Of a stretch of 64,000 bases of DNA, positions 16,702 through 28,173 are shown in pieces (positions within the stretch are counted from its first letter, which is position 1; each line of letters starts with the position of its first letter). The notes under the pieces were generated by a model that searched no databases, was not told the origin of the DNA, and saw only the letters and a program-made list of their open reading frames with translations. Origin of the DNA: Mesobacterium pallidum (GTDB taxonomy: Bacteria > Pseudomonadota > Alphaproteobacteria > Rhodobacterales > Rhodobacteraceae); assembly GCF_019966535.1 (NCBI RefSeq), contig NZ_JAIMID010000002.1, positions 248,001 through 312,000 of the forward strand, read 5' to 3'. Made by a program: the position numbers and the translations under genes.

Positions 16702-16746
16702 CGGACAGTGTTGATGCGGACAGTGCTGCGGCGGACAGTCGGACGT
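16702..16746. repeat. Three 15-bp tandem direct repeats upstream of selO
   Basis: CGGACAGTGTTGATG (16702-16716), CGGACAGTGCTGCGG (16717-16731) and CGGACAGTCGGACGT (16732-16746) share the invariant octamer CGGACAGT at 15-bp spacing. They lie 81-125 bp upstream of the selO start codon. The regular spacing would suit a regulator binding every one and a half helical turns. Confidence 0.45.
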
Positions 16747-16818
16747 GTCGCGCAAATTACCCCGAAGCGGCCCGGCGATTTGCAACACCCGGCGCGCGGG
16801 ATCGCGCGTCGGGTCCGC

Positions 16819-17988
16819 TCAGACCTCGATCACCGTGACCGAGCTGCCCTTGGCCGAGAGCGCGATCTTGCCCTCGCACAGCCGCAGCGCGTCGTTGCCG
16901 AAAAGCTCGCGGCGCCAGCCGGTCAGCGCGGGCGCGTCACGCTCTCCGCCCGCGATGGCATCGAGATCGGCGGCCGAGGCGACCAGCCGCGGCGCGACGC
17001 CCGCGTCCTCGGTCTTGGCCTTCAGCAGCACGCGCAGCAGGTCCGCCAGTGCCGGGTTTACCTGCAGCTTTTCCTGCCGGCGATCGATCTCGGGCAGCTC
17101 GGACTTGGGGCAGTTCACCCCGACCTTCACCGCCTCCATGATCCCCTCGGCGATGTCGCCCTTGCGCGCCTCGCGCAAGAGCAGCCGCGAACGGCCCAGA
17201 TCGTTCAGGTTCATCGGCTTGGTCGAGGCCAGCTCGACCAGTGCGTCGTCCTTGAACACCCGGTTGCGCGGCACGTCGCGCGATTGCGCGTAGCGCTCGC
17301 GGAAGGCCGCGAGTTCGCGCACGATGGCCAGGAACCGGGGCGAATTGGTGCGGGTCTTGACCCGCTTCCAGGCCTCCTCAGGGCGGGTGGCATAGGTCTC
17401 GGGGTCGGTCAGGATCCCCAGTTCCTCCTGCACCCAACGGGCGCGGCCATTGTCGGCCAGCGCCTGCGACAGGAATTCGTAGATGTCGCGCAGATGCGTC
17501 ACGTCGGCCAGCGCGTATTTCTGCTGGGCCTCGGTCAGCGGGCGCCGCGACCAGTCGGTAAACCGCGAGGATTTGTCGAGCGATTGCTTGGCGATCTTGC
17601 GCACCAGCGTCTCGTAGCCGACCTGTTCGCCAAAGCCGCAGACCATCGCCGCCACCTGGGTGTCGAACAGCGGATCAGGGAAAACCGCGGCATCGACGTA
17701 GAAGATCTCGAGATCCTGCCGCGCGGCGTGGAAGACCTTGACCACCGAGGTATCGCGGAAGAGCGCGTAAAGCGGCTCCATCGACACGTCGCCCTCGATC
17801 GGGTCGATCAGCACGGCCTCTCCGTCATCGCCCGGCAGGGCCATCTGGATCAGGCAAAGCTTGGAATAATAGGTGCGTTCGCGCAGGAATTCCGTGTCGA
17901 TCGTCACGTATTCAGCATCATGCGCCTTCTGGCAGAAGGCGGCGAATTCTTCGGTCGTGGTGATGATCTTCAAACTGGCCTCGGGCAT
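16819..17988 (-). CDS. rnd: Ribonuclease D
   Basis: A 389-residue 3'-5' exoribonuclease for tRNA 3' maturation. The DEDD exonuclease motifs are TIDTEFLRE (Asp31, Glu33), VFHAARQDLEIF, and YALADVTHLRDIY with its Tyr and Asp. An HRDC domain follows, around FLAIVRELAAFRERYAQ (residues about 205-280). The start at 17988 gives the conserved N-terminus; a GTG six codons upstream (18006) is the alternative, and neither has ideal ribosome-site spacing. It is followed on the same strand by selO after about 200 bp. Confidence 0.94.
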   Translation of the reverse strand: MPEASLKIITTTEEFAAFCQKAHDAEYVTIDTEFLRERTYYSKLCLIQMALPGDDGEAVLIDPIEGDVSMEPLYALFRDTSVVKVFHAARQDLEIFYVDAAVFPDPLFDTQVAAMVCGFGEQVGYETLVRKIAKQSLDKSSRFTDWSRRPLTEAQQKYALADVTHLRDIYEFLSQALADNGRARWVQEELGILTDPETYATRPEEAWKRVKTRTNSPRFLAIVRELAAFRERYAQSRDVPRNRVFKDDALVELASTKPMNLNDLGRSRLLLREARKGDIAEGIMEAVKVGVNCPKSELPEIDRRQEKLQVNPALADLLRVLLKAKTEDAGVAPRLVASAADLDAIAGGERDAPALTGWRRELFGNDALRLCEGKIALSAKGSSVTVIEV

Positions 17989-18053
17989 CTGTGAGTGGTC
18001 CGGCACTCCCCTTTGCCGGGACGGCCTTGGCCGTCACGGGATCGTAATATTGC

Positions 18054-18638
18054 CTAGAGCCGGGGTTGTACAGAGCCGCAGAAGGCACGCAGGCATTCCG
18101 GGTAGAGGATATGTTCCTCGGTCAACACACGGGCCGCGAGGGTCTCGGGCGTGTCGCTGGGCAGGATGGGAACGCGGCGCTGACCCAGGATCGGGCCGTC
18201 GTCAAGCCTGGGCGTCACGAGGTGGACGGTGCAGCCCGCCTCGGTCTCGCCGGCCTCTATGGCGCGGGCATGGGTGTGCAGCCCGCGGTACTTGGGCAGC
18301 AGAGAGGGGTGGATGTTCAGCATCCGCCCGTCCCATTGGCTGGTAAACCCTTCGGTCAGGACGCGCATGAACCCGGCCAGGCAGATGACATCGGGGGAAT
18401 GCTTGAGGATCTCGTCCTGCAGCGCCGCCTCGAATGCCGGTCGGTCGCCCTTGTAGGGCCGGTGATCCACCACTGCCGTCGGGATGCCCATGGCGGCGGC
18501 ACGGGCGAGCCCGCCGGCATCCGCGTTGTTCGACAGCACGAGGCAGGGCCGGCCGGGGTGGTCGCCCACCATGCTCTCGGCCAGCGAGACCATGTTGGAC
18601 CCCCCGCCCGAGACCAGGATCGCGACGCGGATCGTCAC
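18054..18638 (-). CDS. purN: Phosphoribosylglycinamide formyltransferase
   Basis: A 194-residue enzyme that transfers the formyl group of 10-formyl-THF to GAR, the third step of purine synthesis. The motifs are [10 protein letters not shown] (phosphate-binding, residues 7-16), [10 protein letters not shown], the catalytic [12 protein letters not shown] (Asn/His near 110) and the catalytic Asp region [12 protein letters not shown]. The gene overlaps the purM stop by 4 bp, so the two are translated as a coupled pair. The length is normal. Confidence 0.97.
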   Translation of the reverse strand: MTIRVAILVSGGGSNMVSLAESMVGDHPGRPCLVLSNNADAGGLARAAAMGIPTAVVDHRPYKGDRPAFEAALQDEILKHSPDVICLAGFMRVLTEGFTSQWDGRMLNIHPSLLPKYRGLHTHARAIEAGETEAGCTVHLVTPRLDDGPILGQRRVPILPSDTPETLAARVLTEEHILYPECLRAFCGSVQPRL

Positions 18639-19681
18639 TTGAGCGCGCCCGTGTAGCTGACGCCTTCACCGCCCGTGACGGTGCCGAGGGTGCAGACCTC
18701 TTCGCCCGCCTCCCGCAGCAGCGCGGCCAGCGCCTCGGCGCGGGCAGGCTCGACCACGAGGATCATGCCGATGCCGCAGTTGAAGGTCTTGAGCATCTCG
18801 CCCTCGGCGATCCCGCCGACCTGTTGCAGCCAGCCGAAGACGCCCGGCAGCTGCCACGCGCCCAGGTCGATGGTCGCGCCCATGCCTTCGGGCAGGACAC
18901 GCGGCAGGTTCTCGGTCAACCCGCCGCCGGTGATATGGGCCAGCGCGTGCACGCCGCCCGCGCGGACCGCGTCCAGCGCCTGTCGGACATACAGCCGCGT
19001 GGGCGCCAGCAGGGCCGCGCCCAGCGTGCCCTCGCCCCAGGGGCAATCGGCGTCCCAGCCAAGGCCCGAGATCTCGACCAGCTTGCGCACGAGGGAATAG
19101 CCGTTGGAATGCACGCCGTTGGACCCGAGGCCCAGCAGCACGTCGCCCTCGCTCACGCCCTTGGGCAGGTCCTCGCCCCGTTCCATCGCGCCGACGGCAA
19201 AGCCCGCAAGGTCGAAATCGCCCGCGTGGTACATGCCCGGCATCTCGGCCGTCTCACCGCCGATCAGCGCGCAGCCGGACTGCACGCAACCCTCGGCGAT
19301 GCCCTCGATGATCGTGGCCGCTTGCTCGGTCGCGAGCTTGCCGGTGGCGAAGTAATCGAGAAAAAACAGCGGCTCCGCCCCCTGGCAGACCAGGTCGTTG
19401 ACGCACATGGCGACAAGGTCGATGCCGATGGTGGCGACATTGCCGGTGTCGATGGCGATGCGCAGCTTGGTGCCCACCCCGTCGGTCGCCGCGACCAGCA
19501 CCGGGTCGAGGTAGCCTGCGTCCTTCAGATCGAAAAGCGCGCCGAAACCGCCGAGCCCGGACATGACGCCGGGACGGGTCGTCCGCTTGGCGGCGGGCTT
19601 GATCCGGTCGACCAGCGCATTGCCCGCGTCGATATCCACACCCGCATCCGCGTAGGTGATGCCTTTCTTGCCGTCGCTCAT
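18635..19681 (-). CDS. purM: Phosphoribosylformylglycinamidine cyclo-ligase (AIR synthetase)
   Basis: A 348-residue ATP-dependent enzyme that closes the imidazole ring of AIR in purine synthesis. The motifs are [48 protein letters not shown] and [16 protein letters not shown], all diagnostic of PurM. It is the first gene of the purM-purN pair. Upstream lies a 620-bp gene-poor region reaching to the tRNA, which should hold its promoter. Confidence 0.97.
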   Translation of the reverse strand: MSDGKKGITYADAGVDIDAGNALVDRIKPAAKRTTRPGVMSGLGGFGALFDLKDAGYLDPVLVAATDGVGTKLRIAIDTGNVATIGIDLVAMCVNDLVCQGAEPLFFLDYFATGKLATEQAATIIEGIAEGCVQSGCALIGGETAEMPGMYHAGDFDLAGFAVGAMERGEDLPKGVSEGDVLLGLGSNGVHSNGYSLVRKLVEISGLGWDADCPWGEGTLGAALLAPTRLYVRQALDAVRAGGVHALAHITGGGLTENLPRVLPEGMGATIDLGAWQLPGVFGWLQQVGGIAEGEMLKTFNCGIGMILVVEPARAEALAALLREAGEEVCTLGTVTGGEGVSYTGALK

Positions 19682-20302
19682 CCGCCGATCCTCGCCGCTG
19701 AAATCGCGCCCCGCTTAGCGCAAGGCGGGCCGCATGACCAGAGGGCGCGCGCGGGCAAATGTGCGCGCCGGGCGGAATTGGCGGGCGCGCGGGCGCGGCG
19801 CATCGGCCAGTTGCGCCGCCGGGCCCCGCTGCCAGTCTGGCCGGCGGGATGACAGGGGATTGGCGCCGGCGTGGACACAGAGACATTGGCCGCAGCGGCC
19901 AGGACGTCGCGGGCGCTATTTTCCCTGGTCGCAGGAGACCCGAGCCTTGATGGGCCTGGTTGGGATCGTCGCGTCGATCTTGCTGATTGGCGTGACCGTG
20001 CTCATCCCCTGACATGGCATCTTGCCGTTGTGCGCCAAAGTGAAGAAACGCGCCTCCCTGCCCCTCCTCATCGCAGGCTGAGGCAAGACCTCCAGCGCCG
20101 GACCCAGGCCCAAGAGGCGGCCCTTCCACCGCCAAGGCCAACGCGCAGGTCCGCGCCATCCGCGGCGGCCTCGTCCGCGCGCGCATCCGTGCCAGCCTCG
20201 TCGTGCTCATCCTCGGCGCCCCGCTCGCCTATGCCTTGCTGCGCGGCGCGCTCGCCCTTCTGCCTTGACGGCCCCGGCCCGTCTGGTAGTGAAACGGTCG
20301 GC
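19682..20302. other. Gene-poor region with traces of small membrane proteins
   Basis: I find no confident gene here. Two weak signals exist. A 20-codon ORF at 19950-20012 encodes one hydrophobic helix (MGLVGIVASILLIGVTVLIP) with AGGAG 12 nt upstream. A frame ending at 20268 encodes KANAQVRAIRGGLVRARI followed by a hydrophobic tail ending in ALALLP. That looks like the end of a small membrane protein, but the frame has no start codon after its upstream stop at 20041. The latter may be a frameshifted remnant. Confidence 0.35.
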
Positions 20303-20379
20303 GGGCCTGTAGCTCAATTGGTTAGAGCAGGGCGCTCATAACGCCTTGGTTGCGGGTTCAAGTCCTGCCGGGCCTACCA
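20303..20379 (+). tRNA. tRNA-Ile2 (anticodon CAU, to be lysidinylated)
   Basis: A 77-nt cloverleaf with encoded CCA (20377-20379). The acceptor stem is GGGCCTG / CGGGCCT with G-U wobbles, the D arm GCTC..GAGC, the anticodon CAT at 20337-20339, the variable region TTGGT and the T arm GCGGG-TTCAAGT-CCTGC. CAU could mean initiator Met, elongator Met or Ile2. The TTGGTTGC plus TTCAAGTCC combination matches the tRNA-Ile2 type, whose C34 is converted to lysidine by TilS to read AUA. Some annotation tools would label it Met. Confidence 0.9.
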
Positions 20380-20422
20380 CGGTCATCCCGCCCCCCTCAC
20401 CCTTCCGCGCGGCCCGATGCGG

Positions 20423-21214
20423 TCATGCGCGCCGGCGCCAGGCCGGGGTTTCGCGGGCAAAGAAGGCGGCGATGCCCTCCTGCGCCTCGCGGGTTTCCCA
20501 GCGGTCCGCGAGGGCCGCCGCCGTGAGCCCGGCTGCGGCGACGGGGTCTGTCCCGGCCAGCGTCCGGCAGAGCGCCTTGGCCGCCGAGACCGCCCCCGGC
20601 GCGCAGTCCAGCACGGCGGCGATCTCTTCTTCGATGGCGGCGTCCAGCCCCTCGGCCGGGCAGATCCGCGCCACCAGCCCCGCGCGCTGCAGGAAGGCGG
20701 TGTCGAAGGGCCGCGCGGTGAAGAAGACCTGCCGCGCAAAGGCTTCGCCCAGGCGGGCGACCACGAAAGGGCCGATGGTGGCCGGGATCAGGCCCAGCCG
20801 CGTCTCGGTCAGGGCAAAGCGCGTGGACTCTTCGGCGATGACGATGTCGCAGACCGCGACCAGGCCGATGCCGCCGCCATAGGCCGCCCCGTGCACCCGC
20901 CCGATGACCGGGTGCGGCAGCGCGTTCCACAGGCCCAGCATCCGCGCCAGCGTCATCGCCTCGCGCATCTTGCCGGCCCGGTCGGCATCGGCCTGGGCGC
21001 GCATCCAGCCAAGGTCCCCGCCAGCGCAAAAGCTGGGCCCGGCGCCGGCCAGCACCACGGCGCGCAGGGTGTCGTCCGCGGCCAGCGCCTCGGCCGCCGC
21101 GGTCATCTCGGCGATCATGGCCGCGTTCATGGCGTTGTGCTTTTCGGGCCGCGACAGGGTGACCGTGACGACGCCGCGCGCGTCACGCTCCATGCGAATG
21201 GTCTGGTCGGTCAT
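20423..21214 (-). CDS. liuC: Methylglutaconyl-CoA hydratase-type enoyl-CoA hydratase/isomerase
   Basis: A 263-residue crotonase. Oxyanion-hole segments are PSFCAGGDLGWM (residues about 61-72) and HGAAYGGGIGLVAVCDI (about 109-125), followed by FALTETRLGLIPATIGPFV. The CAGGDLGWM sequence and the operon position next to HMG-CoA lyase and methylcrotonyl-CoA carboxylase point to hydration of 3-methylglutaconyl-CoA to HMG-CoA in leucine/isovalerate breakdown. It overlaps the lyase stop by 4 bp and is the last gene of the operon. The start was placed where MTDQTIRMERD begins, because the longer frame upstream is a shadow of the lyase. Confidence 0.88.
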   Translation of the reverse strand: MTDQTIRMERDARGVVTVTLSRPEKHNAMNAAMIAEMTAAAEALAADDTLRAVVLAGAGPSFCAGGDLGWMRAQADADRAGKMREAMTLARMLGLWNALPHPVIGRVHGAAYGGGIGLVAVCDIVIAEESTRFALTETRLGLIPATIGPFVVARLGEAFARQVFFTARPFDTAFLQRAGLVARICPAEGLDAAIEEEIAAVLDCAPGAVSAAKALCRTLAGTDPVAAAGLTAAALADRWETREAQEGIAAFFARETPAWRRRA

Positions 21215-22095
21215 GCGGATGTCTCCGTCGTGCGGGGGGTCGAGCGCCGCGAGAGCCCGGCGACGAACCGTTCGGCCGCGGCAAGGGCGGCGCGGTCGAT
21301 GCCGGTGGCAAGGCCCTGCCCCTCGAGCATCTCGACCAGCGCGGTGGTGGACAGGTTGCCCGGGGCGCCCGGCGCGTAGGGGCAGCCGCCAAGGCCGCCG
21401 ACCGCGCTGTCGAAGACGCGCAGGCCAAGGTCCAGCGCCACGGCCACGTTTGCCAGCGCCCGGCCGCCGGTGTCGTGGAAATGCCCCGCCAGCCGCGCGG
21501 CCGGGACAAGGTCCAGCACCGCCTCGATCATGGCCCGGGTCGCTTCGGGCGTGGCGCGGCCGATCGTGTCGGCCAGCGAGATCTCGTAGCAGCCCATCCG
21601 GTCCAATGCGCTGGCCACGCCGCGCACCGCGCCCGGGTCCACCGGCCCCGTGTAGGGGCAGTCGACCGCGCAGGAGACATAGCCCCGCACCGGCAGTCCC
21701 GCGGCGCGGGCGGCCGCCATCAGCGGGGCAAAGCGCGCGAGGCTCTCGTCTATGCTGCAGTTGATATTCCGGGCGCTGAACGCCTCGGAGGCGGAGGCAA
21801 AGACCGCCACCTCGTCCGCGCCCGCTGCCATCGCCGCCTCGACCCCCCTGAGGTTCGGCGTCAGCACCGCGTAGCGGGTGCCGGGGGCGCGGGCGATGCC
21901 GGCCATCACCTCGGCTGCGTCGGCCAGTTGCGGCACCCATTTCGGCGACACGAAACTGGTCGCCTCGATCCTTTCGATCTTGGCGGCGGACAGCAGGTCG
22001 ACCAGCGCAATCTTGTCGGCCGTGGGGATCGGGGTGGACTCGTTCTGCAAGCCGTCCCGCGGGCCGACCTCGAAGATGCGGACGGCGCGGGTCAT
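21211..22095 (-). CDS. mvaB: Hydroxymethylglutaryl-CoA lyase
   Basis: A 294-residue TIM-barrel lyase that splits HMG-CoA into acetyl-CoA and acetoacetate, the last step of the leucine/isovalerate route. The motifs are EVGPRDGLQNE (metal and catalytic Arg/Asp, residues 9-19), FVSPKWVPQLADA, GHFHDTGGRALANV (metal His pair) and the catalytic-Cys loop GGLGGCPYAPGAPGN. It is coupled by 4-bp overlaps to the carboxylase alpha subunit upstream and the hydratase downstream. Confidence 0.96.
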   Translation of the reverse strand: MTRAVRIFEVGPRDGLQNESTPIPTADKIALVDLLSAAKIERIEATSFVSPKWVPQLADAAEVMAGIARAPGTRYAVLTPNLRGVEAAMAAGADEVAVFASASEAFSARNINCSIDESLARFAPLMAAARAAGLPVRGYVSCAVDCPYTGPVDPGAVRGVASALDRMGCYEISLADTIGRATPEATRAMIEAVLDLVPAARLAGHFHDTGGRALANVAVALDLGLRVFDSAVGGLGGCPYAPGAPGNLSTTALVEMLEGQGLATGIDRAALAAAERFVAGLSRRSTPRTTETSA

Positions 22096-24085
22096 GCCGG
22101 CACCGCCGCGAGCGTGACCAGCACGCTGCCGCCCTCGACCGCCTCGCCGCGGGTGCAGCGCACCTCGGCCACCGTCCCGTCGCGCGGGGCCAGCAGCGCG
22201 GTCTCCATCTTCATCGCCTCCATGACGCCAAGGCGCGCGCCCCCGGTCACCGCGTCGCCCACGGCCACGTCCAGCGTGACGATCACGCCGGTCATCGGCG
22301 CCAGCACGCTGTCGCTGGTATCGACCAGCGCCGCGCTGCCCGCACGGGCGTCGGGCAGCAGCAGCTCGCGCGTCACACCCCCCGCCAGGACCGACAGAAG
22401 GCGGCCGCCGTCGCGCGGCGCCACGTGCACCGTGGCCTCGGCCCGCGCCCGCGTCGGGCCGGCGCGCAGCGCGATCCGGGCGCCGTCGCGGGTCAGCCCG
22501 GCCAGCTCGAGCGGCGCGCCGCCGCCCAGCTGAAAGCCGATCCTGCCGCCGGGTTCGAGCGTCAGCCGGCAGGCCAGCGGCGTGCCCTGCCACAGGAAAG
22601 TCAGCGCATGGCTGGCCCGGCCCCAGCTGCGCCAGCCAAGATGCGGCGCCGCCGGGTCGATGCCCAGCGCCGCGATGGCGGCAAAGGCCAGGTGCAGGTC
22701 GCCGGGCGGGTCCTCTGCCGTCAGCGCCGCGAGGTCGCGCGCGATGAGGCCGGTGTCGAACTGCCCGGCGGCAAAGCCCGCATGGCCCGCCAACGCCGCC
22801 AGGAACTCGACATTGGTGGCGGTGCCCACCACCTGGGTGCCGCGCAGCGCCCCGAGCAGCGCCAGCCGGGCGGTGTCGCGATCGGGCCCGTGGGTGATGA
22901 TCTTGGCAATCATCGGGTCGTAGAACGGGCTGATCGCATCGCCGCTGCGCACGCCGGTGTCGATGCGCGCCCCGGTGCCGAAGCCAAGCTGCGCGATCCG
23001 GCCGGTCGCGGGCAGGAATCCGCGGGCCGGGTCCTCGGCGTACAGCCGCGCCTCGATCGCATGGCCGGTGATCGAGATGTCCGCCTGCCGCAGGGGCAAA
23101 GGCTCACCGGCCGCGACGCGGATCTGCCATTCGACCAGATCGACACCGGTGATCGCCTCGGTCACCGGGTGCTCGACCTGCAGGCGGGTGTTCATCTCCA
23201 TGAACCAGAAGCCGTCGGCGCGCAGCGGGCCCGAGCCGTCGGCGATGAACTCGATCGTGCCCGCGCCGGTGTAGTCGATGGCCTCGGCGGCCCGGACCGC
23301 CGCCTCGGTCATGGCGCGGCGGACGTCTTCGGTCATGCCGGGCGCCGGCGCTTCCTCGATCACCTTCTGGTGGCGGCGTTGCAGCGAACAGTCCCGCTCG
23401 AAAAGATGAACCACCGTGCCGTGGCTGTCGCCAAAGACCTGCACCTCGATGTGGCGCGGGGCGGTGATGTATTTCTCGATCAGCACGTGCGGATCGCCGA
23501 ACGACGCCTGCCCCTCGCGCCGGGCCGAGGCGAGCGCCTCGGCGAACTCGGCGGGCCGGTCGACCTTGCGCATCCCCTTGCCGCCGCCCCCGGCGCGGGC
23601 CTTGATCAGCACCGGGTAGCCGATGCGCGCGGCCTCGGCGGCCAGCAGGTCCGGGTCCTGGCCCTCTCCGTGATAGCCCGGCACCACCGGCACGCCGGCC
23701 TGCTCCATCAGCGCCTTGGCCGCGTCCTTGAGGCCCATGGCGCGGATCGCCTGCGCCGAGGGGCCGATGAAGGTCAGCCCCGCCGCCTCGACCGCCTCGA
23801 CGAAGGCGGGGTTCTCGGACAGGAACCCGTAGCCGGGATGGACCGCCTGCGCGCCGGTGGCACGGGCGGCGGCGATGATGCGCTCGGCCACCAGGTAGCT
23901 TTCGGAGGCCGGCGAGGGACCGATAGGCACCGCCTCGTCGGCCAGCGCCACGTGCAGCGCCCCGGCATCGGCGTCGGAATGCACCGCGACGGTGGCGATC
24001 CCCATGGCGCGGGCGGTGCGGATGATCCGGCAGGCGATTTCGCCCCGGTTCGCGATCAGTATCTTGGAGAAAGTCGGGGTCATCA

Positions 24086-24086
<1 letters not shown>
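22092..24086 (-). CDS. liuD: Biotin-dependent acyl-CoA carboxylase alpha subunit (methylcrotonyl-CoA type)
   Basis: A 664-residue subunit that carboxylates its own biotin with ATP and bicarbonate. The biotin carboxylase domain has the N-terminus KILIANRGEIACRIIRTAR, the ATP-grasp glycine loop KARAGGGGKGMR and the active-site blocks LFERDCSLQRRHQKVIEEAP and MEMNTRLQVEHPVTE. A BT linker region follows (about 480-590), then a C-terminal biotin carrier domain with the biotinyl Lys in VMEAMKMETAL. It overlaps the beta subunit gene by one base. Operon partners favour 3-methylcrotonyl-CoA; a geranyl-CoA-type substrate cannot be excluded by eye. Confidence 0.93.
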
Positions 24087-25693
<1,607 letters not shown>

Positions 25694-25779
25694 CTGGTTC
25701 GGTCTCCGTTCGGTCTTGGGCGCAGCTCTCCCGGCCCGCGGCGGCGGGGGCGCTGGACGGCTGCGGGTTGGGCGCGGTG

Positions 25780-27069
25780 TCAGCGGGACATGAGGTCGGG
25801 CAGGAACAGGGTGATCTCGGGGATGCTGAGCAGCAGGATCAGCACCACGATCTCCATCCCCAGGAAGGGCAGGATGCCGCGAAAGATGGTGCCCAGCGGC
25901 ACTCGGGTCTGCGCCGCCGCGACATAGGCGTTGAGGCCAAGCGGCGGGGTCAGAAGGCCGATCTCGACCGTCTTGGTGACGACGATGCCGAACCAGACCG
26001 GGTCATAATCCAGCGCCATCGCGGTGGGAAAGGCCAGCGGCATGGCCAGCGACAGGATCGCGAGCTGGTCCATGAACATACCCATGATGAGCAGCAGCAG
26101 GATGATCAGCCCCATGATCACCGCGCGCGGCAGCTCGGTCACCGCGACCCATTCGAGCATCCCGTGGGTGATGCGCGTAAAGGCCAGGTAGTTGGAAAAG
26201 ATCGCCGAGCAGGCGACGATGGCGACGATCATCACCGTCGCCCGCACTGCCCCGCTGACCGAGCGGTTGAACTGCGCAAAGCTCAGCGTGCGCTGCGCCA
26301 GCACGATCAGCAGCGAGCCCATGACCCCCAGCGCCGCCGCCTCGGAGGGCGAGGCGATGCCGCCGTAGATCGCGCCGATCACGGCGATCATCAGCAGAAC
26401 CATCGGGATCACGTGGCGGCTTTCGCGCACCGCCGTCTTCAGCACGAAGGGGTCGCCCTTGGGCGCCTGGTCGGTCGTTTCGGCGACGATCTTGATGACC
26501 ACCGCGAGGCCGATCGCGGTCAGCAGGCCGGGGATGATCCCGGCGATGAACAGCTTGCCGATCGAGGTCTCGGTCAGCACGCCGTAGACCACCAGCACGA
26601 TCGAGGGCGGCACCACCACCGCCAGCGTGCCGCCGACGCTGACCACGGCCGCCGCCAGCCGGTCGGAATAGTTGTGCGCCCGCATCTGCGGATAGGCCGA
26701 GGCCGCCATCGCCGCCGTCGAGGCGGTCGAGCTGCCGACCAGCGCCGCCAGCAGCACCGAGGCGGCCACAGTGGCCATGGCCAGCCCGCCCTTGACGTGG
26801 CCGATCCAGGATTGGCAGGCGATGATCGCCCGCCGGGTGACGTCGCCCGCCGTCAGCAGCTCGGCCATCAGGATGAACAGCGGGATGGCGACAAGGATGA
26901 AGGACGCCGAACTGTCGAAGAAGGTCCGCTCGAGCACCGCGAGCGCCGGGCGCGGGCCCAGCTGCGCGGCCAGCCCCAGGGTCCCCGCGATCCCCATCGC
27001 AAAGGCGATGGGCACGCGGAAGGCCATGAGCGCGGCCATGACGACGACAATGGCAAGAAAGGTCAGCAT
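25780..27069 (-). CDS. TRAP transporter large permease (DctM type)
   Basis: A 429-residue inner-membrane protein with about 11-12 hydrophobic segments. It forms the ion-coupled channel of a tripartite ATP-independent transporter. Typical DctM blocks are [20 protein letters not shown] (N-terminus), [38 protein letters not shown] and [21 protein letters not shown]. It is the third TRAP gene after DctQ and DctP, separated from DctP by a hairpin at 27099-27122. The cargo is presumably a carboxylic acid fed to the CoA-ligase and carboxylase of the same operon. Confidence 0.94.
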   Translation of the reverse strand: MLTFLAIVVVMAALMAFRVPIAFAMGIAGTLGLAAQLGPRPALAVLERTFFDSSASFILVAIPLFILMAELLTAGDVTRRAIIACQSWIGHVKGGLAMATVAASVLLAALVGSSTASTAAMAASAYPQMRAHNYSDRLAAAVVSVGGTLAVVVPPSIVLVVYGVLTETSIGKLFIAGIIPGLLTAIGLAVVIKIVAETTDQAPKGDPFVLKTAVRESRHVIPMVLLMIAVIGAIYGGIASPSEAAALGVMGSLLIVLAQRTLSFAQFNRSVSGAVRATVMIVAIVACSAIFSNYLAFTRITHGMLEWVAVTELPRAVIMGLIILLLLIMGMFMDQLAILSLAMPLAFPTAMALDYDPVWFGIVVTKTVEIGLLTPPLGLNAYVAAAQTRVPLGTIFRGILPFLGMEIVVLILLLSIPEITLFLPDLMSR

Positions 27070-27098
27070 GAGTGGCCCGCCAAAAATTTGAGTGTGGG

Positions 27099-27122
27099 AA
27101 AGCCGCCGCGAGGGGCGGCTTT
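27099..27122 (-). terminator. Hairpin between TRAP binding-protein and large-permease genes
   Basis: AAAGCCGCC (27099-27107) pairs perfectly with GGCGGCTTT (27114-27122). It lies 26 bp after the dctP stop and 30 bp before the dctM start on the minus strand, with only a weak T run. An internal hairpin at this position commonly makes an attenuator or a stabilising 3' end, so that more binding protein than permease is made. Confidence 0.65.
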
Positions 27123-27147
27123 CATCGCCTTGCGTGGGTTGGCGGCC

Positions 27148-28146
27148 TTACTGGCTGGTCAGAGCCCGGTAACTGTCGAGCACGGCCTGCGCCTTATCGT
27201 TGCCCAGCCGTTCCAGCCAATCGGTGCTGACCAACTCGAGCTCATGCGTGACCTCGGCCAGCTCTTCGTCGGTAAAGCTGTAGGTGTCGATGCCCTCGGC
27301 CTTCCACTGCGCCACCAGCTCCGAGACCGAGGCGTCCTGCGCCTGCGCAACATGCAGCGCCGTCTCGTCGCCAAGGCGGATCATCTCGGCCTGCGTTTCG
27401 GCCGGCAAGGCGTCGAACAGGTCGCTGCGCACCACCATGACAAAGCTGTAGCCGCCAAAGGAGCCGTTGGTCGAAATGTGGCTGACCACCTCGTTCAGCT
27501 TGTAGCCGGGCACCGAGGCCAGCGGGAACAGTACCGCGTCCAGTCGGCCGCGTTCGACGGCCGTGTAGACCTCGGGCCCGGGGATCGAGATGCCGACCCC
27601 GCCCAGCGCCCGCGCCGTCATCGCCTGGGTCGACCCCGAGGTGCGCACGTCAAGCGAGGTCCAGTCAGACGGCTTGCCCAGCCGCGTCCTGGCCAGCACC
27701 TGGTAGGGCGGCAGCACGAAGCCGAAGACCGGCGTGACCCCGGTGGCCAGGATCTCGTCGCGCAGCGGGCCGTCCTTGATCATCGCCTGCAGCGCGCGGG
27801 TCCCCTGCTCGGCCGAGCCGTAAAAGCCCGGCAGCGCGACAACCGAGTTCAGCGGCAGCACGTCGGCGTGGTAGGGCGTGCCCAGCAGCGCCGCATCGAG
27901 GATGCCGCTTTTCACCGCGTCGAGCTGCGCCTTGGACTTGGCGGCCTGCTGCGACGGGAAGTGTTCAAAGGTGATCTCTCCGCCCGTGGCCTCCTGCACG
28001 GCGGCCATCCATTTCGACGTCCCCTCGACCGAGACGATGTGGCTGGTCGACTGGAAATCCCCCAGGCGCAGGGTCTCGGCCTGGGCGACACCGGCCAGCG
28101 CCAGCGCGGCGGCCAGGGTGCCGATACAACGTGTCATGACTTTCAT
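27148..28146 (-). CDS. TRAP transporter solute-binding protein (DctP family)
   Basis: A 332-residue periplasmic receptor. A signal peptide (MKVMTRCIGTLAAALALAGVAQA) precedes the mature ETLRLGDFQSTSHIVSVEGT. Family features are GGEITFEHFPSQQAAKSKAQ (ligand-loop start), a conserved Arg region near LDVRTSGSTQAMTARALGG that normally contacts the substrate carboxylate, and SFVMVVRSDLFDALPAE. It delivers the ligand to the DctQM membrane unit. The gene is placed between DctQ and DctM, and a hairpin follows. The substrate is inferred only from the operon. Confidence 0.93.
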   Translation of the reverse strand: MKVMTRCIGTLAAALALAGVAQAETLRLGDFQSTSHIVSVEGTSKWMAAVQEATGGEITFEHFPSQQAAKSKAQLDAVKSGILDAALLGTPYHADVLPLNSVVALPGFYGSAEQGTRALQAMIKDGPLRDEILATGVTPVFGFVLPPYQVLARTRLGKPSDWTSLDVRTSGSTQAMTARALGGVGISIPGPEVYTAVERGRLDAVLFPLASVPGYKLNEVVSHISTNGSFGGYSFVMVVRSDLFDALPAETQAEMIRLGDETALHVAQAQDASVSELVAQWKAEGIDTYSFTDEELAEVTHELELVSTDWLERLGNDKAQAVLDSYRALTSQ

Positions 28147-28173
28147 TGGTTTCTCCTCCCTAAGATCGTTGGT

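Noticed and set aside
20303..20379. Calling the CAU tRNA an initiator or elongator tRNA-Met
   Set aside because: The variable and T arms (TTGGTTGC, TTCAAGTCC) fit the tRNA-Ile2 type. The initiator-specific features (C1-A72 mismatch, three G-C pairs in the anticodon stem) are not seen.
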